64,000 nt of DNA from Pseudofrankia inefficax (lineage in GTDB: Bacteria > Actinomycetota > Actinomycetes > Frankiales > Frankiaceae), in the NCBI RefSeq assembly GCF_000166135.1, contig NC_014666.1:2976001-3040000 (forward strand), given 5' to 3'. The stretch's first letter is position 1. Every line of letters begins with the position of its first letter. Made by a program: the position numbers and the translations under genes. Below the pieces are notes generated by a model that saw nothing but the letters and a program-made list of their open reading frames with translations, was not told where the DNA came from and did no database searches. Positions 8,517 to 16,894 of the stretch are shown one piece after another.

Positions 8517-10064
8517 CTAGGCGGGCTGCCCGGTCTCGCCGAGCGCGGCCTGCGGCCCGACGGCGGTGGAGGCGCGGGGCAGCGCCAGCGCGGCGATCAC
8601 GCAGGCCAGCGCCATCACGCCGGCCATCACGTAGAACACGGTCCGGGTGGCCTGGGCGAAGTCGAGCTGGACGAAGTGGGGGATCTGCGCGGTCGAGCCG
8701 GTCGCGTGGTCGGACTGGGACGACTGGGCGGCGATCCGGTGGGCCTCGGCCGGCGGCGCGCCCTGGGCCACCAGCGAGCTGGTCAGGTGCGAGCGCAGCT
8801 GGGTCACCTGGATGGTGCCGAGGACGGCGATCCCCAGGCTGGAGCCGTAGTTGCGGACCGTCTGGGTGATGCCGGTGACCTCGCCGTAGGCCGTGGCGGG
8901 CGCCCGGTTGAGGGCGTCGGTGTTCGCCTGCCCGATGATCAGGCCCATCCCGGCGCCGGTGAGGATGATGCACCAGATCTGGCCGCCGAGGTGCAGCGAG
9001 TCGAGCCGCTGGCCCCAGAGCACCAGCCCGGCGCAGGCGACGGCGCAGCCCAGGACCACCGGGCGCCACGCGCCACCCCGGTCCAGCATCCGCCCGCCCA
9101 CCTGCGCGGCGATCGCGAAGCCGATGAAGAAGTAGAGCAGCAGCAGGCCCGAGTCGGCCGGTTTCTCGCCGAGGGAGACCTGCGCGTACTCGCTCGCGAA
9201 GAAGAAGATCGGAACGAACGCGACCATCGACAGGCCGAGGATCACGTTGTCGACCAGGAAGCCGCGGTTGCCGAAGATCCGCAGCTCGATCAGCGGTGAC
9301 CGGGTGCGCAGCTCGACCCAGCCGAAGACCAGCAGCAGGACGAAGCCCAGCGCGATGCACGCGCCGGTCAGCGGGTCCGACCAGCCCCAGCGCGCCGCCT
9401 GCTGGAAGCCGAACACCGACAGCCCCGTCCCGGCTGCGACCAGCGCGAACCCGCGGTAGTCCATCCGGGCGCCGGTCCGAACTGACGCCGGTCGCGCGAG
9501 CACCGTCAGGACGAGCGCCACGATGGCGATCGGGATGTTCACCCAGAAGATCGCCCGCCACGTCCACTGGGTCAGGAACCCGCCCAGCGCCGGGCCGACG
9601 GCCGTCAGCCCGCCGGCGATCCCGAAGAACAGCGCCATCGCCCGGCCGCGCTCGTGCGTCTCGTAGCTGTTGACGACGATCGCCAGGGCCGCCGGGTACA
9701 TCAGCGCGCCGCCGGCGCCCTGCAGGGCCCGGAACGTCACGATCCACGCCTCGGCGAGGCTGCCCGACGGGGTGAAACCGCACATGGCCGAGGCGACGGC
9801 GAACGTCGTGATCCCGATGAGGACCATCAGCCGGTGCCCGAGCGTGTCGGCGAGCCGTCCTCCGAACGCGAACAGCGCCGCGAGGGCCAGCAGGTAGGCG
9901 TTGACCGCCCACTGGACGCCGGTCGCGGACAGCTTCAGCTCGCTCTGGATCTGCGGAGCGGCGATCGACACGATCGTCATGTCGATGAACGTCATCGCCA
10001 CGGCGAAGATCATCGCGGTGAGCGCGAGGCCGCGGCGCGGGCTTCCCACGTCGGCTGTGGTCAT
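8517..10064 (-). CDS. DHA2-family MFS drug exporter (EmrB/QacA type)
   Basis: 515-residue inner-membrane proton antiporter with about 14 hydrophobic helices. Motifs: MTFIDMTIVSIAAPQIQ in TM1 (the D1/motif typical of DHA2), VNAYLLALAALFAFGGRLAD followed by TLGHR (motif A), FRALQGAGGALMYPAAL (motif B) and the motif-C-like GGLTAVGPALGGFLTQWTWR. ATG 10064 has a GGAG six bases upstream. Substrates are probably hydrophobic drugs or a secondary metabolite. The MerR-TipAS regulator 2.5 kb away is a plausible but unproven controller. Confidence 0.92.
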   Translation of the reverse strand: MTTADVGSPRRGLALTAMIFAVAMTFIDMTIVSIAAPQIQSELKLSATGVQWAVNAYLLALAALFAFGGRLADTLGHRLMVLIGITTFAVASAMCGFTPSGSLAEAWIVTFRALQGAGGALMYPAALAIVVNSYETHERGRAMALFFGIAGGLTAVGPALGGFLTQWTWRAIFWVNIPIAIVALVLTVLARPASVRTGARMDYRGFALVAAGTGLSVFGFQQAARWGWSDPLTGACIALGFVLLLVFGWVELRTRSPLIELRIFGNRGFLVDNVILGLSMVAFVPIFFFASEYAQVSLGEKPADSGLLLLYFFIGFAIAAQVGGRMLDRGGAWRPVVLGCAVACAGLVLWGQRLDSLHLGGQIWCIILTGAGMGLIIGQANTDALNRAPATAYGEVTGITQTVRNYGSSLGIAVLGTIQVTQLRSHLTSSLVAQGAPPAEAHRIAAQSSQSDHATGSTAQIPHFVQLDFAQATRTVFYVMAGVMALACVIAALALPRASTAVGPQAALGETGQPA

Positions 10065-10116
10065 GTCCGGCTCCAGTCGTGCGCGGAACCGCGCCCGCGG
10101 CCCGTCCGAGTGGGTT

Positions 10117-13100
10117 TCACGAACTCTGCCCGTTCGGTCCCACCGTAGCCGTGCGGCCGCGGCCGGCGCGGGCGAGGATCTCCTCGACGGGCAGTGGCCA
10201 GCCTGGGTGGTGACTCAGGCACAGCGCGGTGGTGACGCAGGGGAACGGGAGGCCGGCGCCGGCGGCGTAGAACTCGCCGACCCCGAGGCGGCCGACCTCC
10301 GGGGCCTCACCACCGAGCGCCCGCGCCATGGCCCGGGCCGCGTCGATCTGGGCCGGTGCGTTGAGCCGGCCGAAGAACTGGGTGGCGGCGAGGCGCGGGA
10401 CGCGGTCGGGCAGGGCGTGCGGGGCCGGGGCGGCGAAGATCAGCCCGAGCCCGTGGTCGGCGGACTCGGCGGCGAGCAGCAGCGTGCTGTCGGTGCTCGG
10501 CGTCGGCGGTCCGGCCGGCACGAGGCGGTGCGCCTCGTCCATCACCACCAGGCCGGCCAGCGGCCGGTCCGTGGCGGGCAGCCGGCGGGCCCACGCCGTG
10601 GTGGCGAGCTGCAGCTGGCGGACGAACACCTGCCGGGCCTCGTCGGTGGGCAGGCCGGCCAGGCTGACGACCGACACCCGGGCCCGCCTGCCCGGCGCCG
10701 GGGTGAGCAGCTCGCCGGGGTCGATGGTCCCGGCGTCGAGGGGGCGCCCGTCCGGCCGTCCCGGGGTCCACACCACGACGTCCGTGTTCGCCGCGTACTC
10801 GCGGGCCAGCTCGGCGTCGCCGGGCACCCAGCCGGCCGGCGGCGACGGCCAGGCGTCGCCGAGGCGGGCCAGGTCGCCGGTCAGGTCGAGCACGATCGAC
10901 GAGACGCCGCGCAGCGCGGACTCCTCGACCAGCCGCCGGACGAGAACCGTCTTCCCGGCGCCGGACCCGCCGAAGATCACCGTATGGCGGCGCAGCGCCG
11001 CCAGCGGTAGCCGGACCGGCGCCCGCGGTCCCGCGGCCGTGCCGATCGGCACCGACTCGGCGGCTCCGCTCGTCGCGGTCGTCGGCTCCGCCGCCGCCGC
11101 GTCGTCGGCCCGCTCGCCGCGCCCGGTGGGCTGCGCCACCAGGACCGGCAGCTCGAAGCGGGGCGCGGGGCGGGCCGGTTCGGCCGTGACGGCGGGGCCG
11201 ACGGAGATCGTCAGGTCGGAGAACGCGGCCGGCGCGGCGGGGACGGCGACCGGCACGGCCGTGACCGGATCGAGGGAGAACTCCGCCGCCACCGTCACAG
11301 GCGGTTCCGCCGCCGCGGGTACCGAGGCCGGAGGTTCGGACACCGAGGCCGCAGGCTCGGGGATCGACGGCGGCGGCTCGGAGACCGAGGCCGGCGGCTC
11401 GGCCGACACGGGTGGCCGGGCGGACGCGGGGGCCATGGGCGTCACCGGAACAAGGCCGGCTGTTCGGACCGGGGCGACCCGCTGGGGCCAGGCCGGCGGC
11501 CGGGCGCCGTTCGACCGCACGGCCTGGGGCGGCGGCCCGGTCGGGGACGACGGCTCGACCGCCGCTGACGCGGGCGCTGGGCTGGCCGCCTGGGCCGCCA
11601 CCGGCAGCGTCACCGGCACCGGCACCGGCACAGTGCCGGGCGGCGTCACCGGCGCCTCGGACGCGGGACCGGCGAGCGCCGACGGCGCCCCGGCGACCGG
11701 GACCGGCCGGGCGGGAGCCGTCGGAGCCGGCGCCATCGCTGGAGCTGGAGCCGGAGTCGGAGCCGTCGGCGTCGCCGGCCCGGCCGGGCCCCCGTTCGCG
11801 CTTCCGGGGACCGGGACCGGGACGAGCAGGGCGGCGGCCGCGAGGCCGGGACGGACGAGCTCCCTGGGAGGGAGCCCCCACGGCGCCCGGGCGGCCGTCG
11901 GGTTGGCCGGGACCGGCGGCCGGACCAGGGCGCCGTCTCGGCTCGGTGGCCGCCAGGTCGGGTCCTCCGACGGCGCGGGCGGAACCTCCGCCGCCGGCGG
12001 GCCCAGGTCCGCGGGCCTGGACACCGTCGTCGGCTCGATCCCGCGGACCACCGTCGGTGCCGGCGCGGTCATCGCCGCCGGACGTGGCGCCAGCCCGGGA
12101 ACCGCGACCGGTGCCGGCGGGGTCGGCCTCGGCTCGGGGGTGGGCGTCGCGACGATGGCCAGGGCCGGCTGCGCCGGCTCGGGCTGCCCGGCGAGCGGAC
12201 GCAGGTGGGCCGTGGCCGGTGCCGTGACGACGAAGGGGGAGCGGCTGGCGGGCACGGCGATCACCGGCGGGTACTGGGCGGGCTCGGGCGCGAGCTCCCC
12301 GAACAGCGGCCCGAGGATGGCCGCCAGCAGCGGAGTCGCGCTCGCCGGCCGGCGGGCGAGCAGCCACGTCTCCAGCGCCGGGTGCCGTCCGTCCAGCAGT
12401 TCGCGCAGGGCCGCGAACGTGCGGACGTCCTGTTCGGTGAGCAGGTGGGTCACGCCGCCGGCCCGCTCGAACGCCGCCACGGCGTCGAGCAGCATCGCGC
12501 GGCCGACCGGGTCCGTGTCATTCCGCGCGGCGGCACGGCCGCCGGCCGGGAGGCGGTCCCAGGACGCGGCGGGGTCCCAGGAAGCGGTGCGCAGCACCAC
12601 CAGCGTCCGCTGACCGGGCGGCCCGGCGAACGGGTGGCGCGCGCCGCCGCCCGCGCCGGCACCGATGCCGCCGACGAGCCCCGACATCGCGCAGGCGGCG
12701 TTGAGCCGGGCCAGTGCCGTCCGCGGCTGCGAGGTGAGGATCGCCCGGAACGACCAGTGCGCCTCGGCCCCGGTCCGCTCGGCCAGGACCTGGCGCAGCC
12801 GGGCGTGCAGGGCAGGCCTGCCGCTGGGCTGGGCGTCCCGGCTGAACGCGGCGCCCGCCGGCCCGAGCTCGGTGAGCCACGCGTCCAGCCCGGCGGCCAG
12901 CAGGTCCGGGACGAGCGCGTCCTCGTTGCGCTCGGTCAGGGCGGCGAGTCCGGGGACGGCCGAGCGCAGCCGGGCCCAGGCGACGTCCAGCTCGGCGAGG
13001 CCGACCATGAGCCTGCGGGCCGCCGGCCCGTCCGGGCCGGTGCCGTTCGGTCCGGGCTCGATCGGCGGCGTTGCCGACGCGAGCCCGGACCGGTCCGGCT

Positions 13101-14355
13101 CGCTCGTGGGGTCCGTGGCCGCGCCGGGCGCGCGCAGCTCGGTGAAGGATCCGGCGGCCAGGCCGGCGCGCAGGTGGGTGTCGACGCGACGCAGCAGCGC
13201 GCGCGGGGTCTCGTCGACGGCGGCGCGCAGCGCGTCCGGATGCACCGGCCAGGTCGGGTACGGCGGCACGAACCCGATCAGCTGGTAGCGCGGGGCGAAC
13301 CGGCGGGCCACGAGCCGCTCGGCGAGCCCGACGGCGCCGATGCGGCCCAGCGGGTCGAGCACCCGGAACCGGTCGGTCACCGGGCCGACCGCTCGGCCGG
13401 CGACGAGGTCCCAGGTCGCCGGCAGGCAGGTGACCAGGCACAGCGTCCGGGTGGTCAGGTCGCGCAGGCCGGCGAGCCCGTCGGCGACCTCGTGGACGAG
13501 CTGGCCGGCCCAGCCCTCCTCCGGTTCACCCTCGCGCGGCCCGGGTGGGTCGGCGGGCGAGCCCCCCAGCACCGGCTGGGCGTGCGCGGCCGGCAGGGCC
13601 GGGGCGAGGGCGGTGTCGATCTGGTCGACGGCGATCACGGTCGGGCCGGTCAGGGCGAGCAGCCGGGACAGCTCGCGGACGATCTCGGCGGCCGGTTTCG
13701 CCGGCGCGCGCATCCCCCGTTCGGCCCGCTGGTTCGGGAACTGCTCCGCCATCGACTGCAGGTAGCCGCGGCCGACGTCCTCGTCGGCCAGGTCGTCCGA
13801 GCCGAACAGGACCAGCGCGCGCAGCGTGTCCTGGCAGTCGCCGCCGAGCCGGCGGTCGTGGCCGCGCAGCGCGACGACGAGGTCCTTGAGGTGCACCGGC
13901 TCCAGCGGGGCCTCGCCGGTGACCGCCGCGGTGATCGCCGGCGCGGCGCCGACGACGTCGGCCAGCCGGCGCAGGAACAGCCGCAGCTGGGTCTCGCCGC
14001 CGTCGACCGGCCGGGCGAGGCCGTCGACGATCGCGCCCACGACGCTCTCCCAGAACGGCGTGCCCCCGCCGAGCGGGCCGACCAGGAAGAAGTAGCCGCC
14101 GGCCGTCTGCACCTGCTCGCGGGCCCAGCCGAGCAGATGGGTCTTGCCCGTGCCGGCCTCGCCCTGGAGGACCAGACCCGGTGAGTTGTCCGCGGGCTCG
14201 GCGGCCGCGTCGCGGACCGCGGCGGACAGCGCGCGGACGGCGTCGGCGTGCAGGCCGTCGACATGCCACGGCGCCGAGGCCCACACGCCGTCGAAGCTGC
14301 GGATCCAGCGGAGATTCAGGGCCGCGAACGCGGCCCGCTCGCCTGCACCCGACAT
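10117..14355 (-). CDS. Two-ATPase protein: AAA-like N-domain, Pro/Ala linker, HerA/FtsK-like C-domain
   Basis: Very large protein, 1412 residues from ATG 14355 (purine-rich GGAGCGGAGAGAG upstream; the frame is open to 14424). Residues about 60-75 carry a Walker A, LVLQGEAGTGKTHLLGW, with a Walker B-like TVIAVDQIDTA near residue 243. From roughly 700 to 1105 the chain is almost only Pro, Ala, Val, Thr and Ser, including repeats of the SEPPASV type. A second ATPase follows: HTVIFGGSGAGKTVLVRRL (about residue 1130), Walker B GLVVMDEAHRL, and a HerA-like tail (ATQFFGRLNAPAQIDAARAM). No signal peptide or membrane helix. Divergent from two Ser/Thr kinases. It could be a DNA-pumping or conflict-type ATPase; function unknown. 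Confidence 0.8.
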   Translation of the reverse strand: MSGAGERAAFAALNLRWIRSFDGVWASAPWHVDGLHADAVRALSAAVRDAAAEPADNSPGLVLQGEAGTGKTHLLGWAREQVQTAGGYFFLVGPLGGGTPFWESVVGAIVDGLARPVDGGETQLRLFLRRLADVVGAAPAITAAVTGEAPLEPVHLKDLVVALRGHDRRLGGDCQDTLRALVLFGSDDLADEDVGRGYLQSMAEQFPNQRAERGMRAPAKPAAEIVRELSRLLALTGPTVIAVDQIDTALAPALPAAHAQPVLGGSPADPPGPREGEPEEGWAGQLVHEVADGLAGLRDLTTRTLCLVTCLPATWDLVAGRAVGPVTDRFRVLDPLGRIGAVGLAERLVARRFAPRYQLIGFVPPYPTWPVHPDALRAAVDETPRALLRRVDTHLRAGLAAGSFTELRAPGAATDPTSEPDRSGLASATPPIEPGPNGTGPDGPAARRLMVGLAELDVAWARLRSAVPGLAALTERNEDALVPDLLAAGLDAWLTELGPAGAAFSRDAQPSGRPALHARLRQVLAERTGAEAHWSFRAILTSQPRTALARLNAACAMSGLVGGIGAGAGGGARHPFAGPPGQRTLVVLRTASWDPAASWDRLPAGGRAAARNDTDPVGRAMLLDAVAAFERAGGVTHLLTEQDVRTFAALRELLDGRHPALETWLLARRPASATPLLAAILGPLFGELAPEPAQYPPVIAVPASRSPFVVTAPATAHLRPLAGQPEPAQPALAIVATPTPEPRPTPPAPVAVPGLAPRPAAMTAPAPTVVRGIEPTTVSRPADLGPPAAEVPPAPSEDPTWRPPSRDGALVRPPVPANPTAARAPWGLPPRELVRPGLAAAALLVPVPVPGSANGGPAGPATPTAPTPAPAPAMAPAPTAPARPVPVAGAPSALAGPASEAPVTPPGTVPVPVPVTLPVAAQAASPAPASAAVEPSSPTGPPPQAVRSNGARPPAWPQRVAPVRTAGLVPVTPMAPASARPPVSAEPPASVSEPPPSIPEPAASVSEPPASVPAAAEPPVTVAAEFSLDPVTAVPVAVPAAPAAFSDLTISVGPAVTAEPARPAPRFELPVLVAQPTGRGERADDAAAAEPTTATSGAAESVPIGTAAGPRAPVRLPLAALRRHTVIFGGSGAGKTVLVRRLVEESALRGVSSIVLDLTGDLARLGDAWPSPPAGWVPGDAELAREYAANTDVVVWTPGRPDGRPLDAGTIDPGELLTPAPGRRARVSVVSLAGLPTDEARQVFVRQLQLATTAWARRLPATDRPLAGLVVMDEAHRLVPAGPPTPSTDSTLLLAAESADHGLGLIFAAPAPHALPDRVPRLAATQFFGRLNAPAQIDAARAMARALGGEAPEVGRLGVGEFYAAGAGLPFPCVTTALCLSHHPGWPLPVEEILARAGRGRTATVGPNGQSS

Positions 14356-14890
14356 CTCGTCCGCTCTCTCCGCTCCCGCCTCAGGCGCCAGACCAGCCCG
14401 CCGAGCCCGGCGGACGGCGGCCACGCGAAAGCCGGGGAAGCGGCTCTACGAGCGGATACCGTGCTCAGGGCGGTCAAGGGGCGCGAAACGTCACTATGGC
14501 GTTCTAGGTTTGCACACGGCCCGAAGCGAGCCGGCCGCGCCCTCCGTCCGGCCCGTCGGGCGCGGGGTTTCACCCGCGTGCCGGCTGCCCGTCGCCAGGC
14601 CACCCGGGCTGGGCGTTCGTCCGGGCGCCGGAAGCTCCTTGGCCGCGAACGGCCCCCGCCGCGATCGATGCGCGAATTGGCATGATCGCGTAGCGTTTGG
14701 GCCGGGGGGACCCGGGCGGTTTCGGGGCGTGCGATAACAATGGCGACGTCGCGTAACCGGTCGGACGCCCGTGGGCCGGCGCGTCGCCGGGACCCGCGCC
14801 CGCGGTCCCGCGTGGCCGTACCCGCGCCGCCAGCCGAGACACCGCAGCCCGCGCCGATCGGCGACGCCTGCGGGGAGGAGACGAAGACCC
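14356..14890. other. Divergent intergenic region between ATPase gene and kinase gene
   Basis: 535 bases separate the two starts. Several short frames cross it but none resembles a protein family. It should contain both promoters. I see a locally A/T-richer patch around 14490-14515 and 14670-14740, but no element I can name with confidence. Confidence 0.5.
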
Positions 14891-16675
14891 GTGCTCACGC
14901 CGCTGGGCGACAAGGACCCGCGCCAGATCGGCCCGTACCGGATTCAGAGCCTGCTCGGCCGGGGCGGGATGGGCGCCGTCTACCTCGGCTTCTCGCCCGA
15001 GGACAAGGCGGTCGCGGTCAAGGTCCCCGCGCCGGCGCTCGCGCGCGACGAGCAGTTCCGGTCGAGGTTCCGCCGCGAGGTCGACGCCGCCCGCCGGGTG
15101 CACGGCCCGGCCGTCGCCAGGGTGCTCGATGCCGACACCGCCGGCGACCGGCCCTGGATGGCCACCGAGTACGTCGAGGGCAAGAGCCTGGCCGAGGCGG
15201 TGTCCGACCGGGGCCAGCTCGACGACCGGCTGCTCACGGGCCTGGCCGCCGGCCTGGCCGAGGCGCTGGTCGCGATCCACGACGCCGGCGTGGTGCACCG
15301 CGACCTGAAGCCCGCGAACATCGTGCTCGCCTGGGACGGGCCCAGGGTCATCGACTTCGGCGTGGCCAGCGCCTCGGACACGACCAGGCACACCAGCACC
15401 GGGGTGCTCATCGGCACGATCGTCTGGATGGCCCCCGAGCAGCTGCGCGGCGAACGGGCCGGCCCGGCCGCGGACGTCTTCGCCTGGGGCGCCTGCGTCG
15501 CGTTCGCCGCGACCGGCCACCCGCCGTTCCGGGCCCCGACCCCGGAGGCCGTCGGGGTGCGCATCCTCAACGCGGCGCCTGAGCTCTCCGGTGTGCCGTC
15601 AGGGCTGCTGCCGATCGTGCGGTCCGCCCTGGACAAGGACCCGGCCCGCCGGCCGACCGCGATCGAGCTGCGCGACCGTCTTCTGCGCGGCGCGGCGGGG
15701 GACAACCTGTCGGGAGCCGCCGCGACCGAGCGCGTCGTGACCTCGGACGAACGCTACGAGACCGCGATGGCCCGCTTGTGGGAACTGCCGCCCGCCACCC
15801 CCGACCCCTCGGCCCCCCGCAGGCCTCCGGCCGGGCCGCCCCGGCCCACGGCGCGCCAGGAGTACTCGACGCCGCCGTACACCCGGTCCACCCCGCCGCC
15901 GGCCCACGGGTCGTCCGGGGGTTACGGCGACAGGGGCTACGGCGACAGGGGTTACGGCGACGCGGGCTACGGCGACAGCGGGTACCGCGGGCCCGGCTAC
16001 CCGGCCGCCGGCGGTGGCGGCCGGACGCCGCCACCGACCCCCCGGGCCGGCCGGCGGGGCGCCATGGTGGCGCTCGTGGCCGTGTTCGTGCTGCTGGTCG
16101 TCGGCGGACTCGTCGCGGGGGCCCTCGCGCTCATGAAGAACGGCAGCCCCGGCTCGGACGCCGCGTCGACCGGCAGCCCCAGCGACACCGGTGCCGGCAC
16201 CACGGCGGCCGGCGGGCCGACCGCGACGACCAGCCGGGCGTCCGCGACGGCCGTGCCGACGACTCCGCGCCGGCTGACGAAGCAGGACGTGCGGGACAGG
16301 GTGAAGTCGCTCGGCTACTCCGCCGACCTCTCGACCTTCGACGCGGCCCGCCCGCTGAACGTCGTCATCGGCAGCCAGACCGTCGCGAGCGGCAACCCCG
16401 ACGGCAGCGACGCACTCGTCCAGCGCGCGTTCGTCTTCACCGACACCGAGTTCCTCGGCTACGACACGTCCCAGCCCAGCCGGCAGATCAAGGTGATCGC
16501 GACCACGAAGTCGTATGTCGTCCTCGAGTACGGCACCTTCGCGGCCGACGACCCGGACTGCTGCCCGACCGGCACGGCGCGGGTCCGGTTCAACTGGGAC
16601 GGCCAGCACTTCACGCCGCAGGACCCCTCGGCCATCCCGCCGTCCGACCCGACCGTCGACGGCAGCCGCCGCTGA
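14891..16675 (+). CDS. Membrane-anchored Ser/Thr protein kinase (PknB-like), first of a tandem pair
   Basis: 594 residues from GTG 14891, which follows GAGGAG by about ten bases; upstream frame has no kinase content. The kinase domain spans about 14-275: glycine loop LGRGGMGAVYLG, Lys44 in VAVKV, HRDLKPAN (136-143), DFGVA (155-159), MAPEQL. A Pro-rich linker contains four YGD(R/A/S)GY-type repeats (nt 15922-15990). One transmembrane helix (about 390-413, VALVAVFVLLVVGGLVAG) leads to an external domain of about 180 residues with a Ser/Thr-rich stalk and a folded-looking C-terminus (QDVRDRVKSLGYSADLSTF, with paired Cys in DPDCCPTG). There are no PASTA repeats. Paralogue of the next gene. Confidence 0.92.
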   Translation: MLTPLGDKDPRQIGPYRIQSLLGRGGMGAVYLGFSPEDKAVAVKVPAPALARDEQFRSRFRREVDAARRVHGPAVARVLDADTAGDRPWMATEYVEGKSLAEAVSDRGQLDDRLLTGLAAGLAEALVAIHDAGVVHRDLKPANIVLAWDGPRVIDFGVASASDTTRHTSTGVLIGTIVWMAPEQLRGERAGPAADVFAWGACVAFAATGHPPFRAPTPEAVGVRILNAAPELSGVPSGLLPIVRSALDKDPARRPTAIELRDRLLRGAAGDNLSGAAATERVVTSDERYETAMARLWELPPATPDPSAPRRPPAGPPRPTARQEYSTPPYTRSTPPPAHGSSGGYGDRGYGDRGYGDAGYGDSGYRGPGYPAAGGGGRTPPPTPRAGRRGAMVALVAVFVLLVVGGLVAGALALMKNGSPGSDAASTGSPSDTGAGTTAAGGPTATTSRASATAVPTTPRRLTKQDVRDRVKSLGYSADLSTFDAARPLNVVIGSQTVASGNPDGSDALVQRAFVFTDTEFLGYDTSQPSRQIKVIATTKSYVVLEYGTFAADDPDCCPTGTARVRFNWDGQHFTPQDPSAIPPSDPTVDGSRR

Positions 16676-16735
16676 CGACCGGCACTGCTGACGACTGGTA
16701 CCGCTGATTACTGGCGCTGCTCGCGACTGGCACTT
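16672..16735 (+). repeat. Four imperfect 16-bp tandem repeats at the end of the kinase gene
   Basis: Four consecutive 16-base units (16672-16687, 16688-16703, 16704-16719, 16720-16735) follow the pattern CTGACGACYGGYACYG. The first unit contains the TGA stop codon of the kinase gene, so the array starts in the last codon and extends into the spacer before the second kinase. Confidence 0.7.
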
Positions 16736-16894
16736 CGGTGGTCGTCGCCAGGCCGACATGGTGGCGTAGCGGGAAATGCCCACCTGGCTGACGAATGGTT
16801 GAGAAGGTGATGAGCAGCGGGGGTGCCATTCTCGTAGGACCCAGTCGACTGGCCTCGAACCCAATCCGGCACCGCCTCGGCTGCAGGGGGATTC

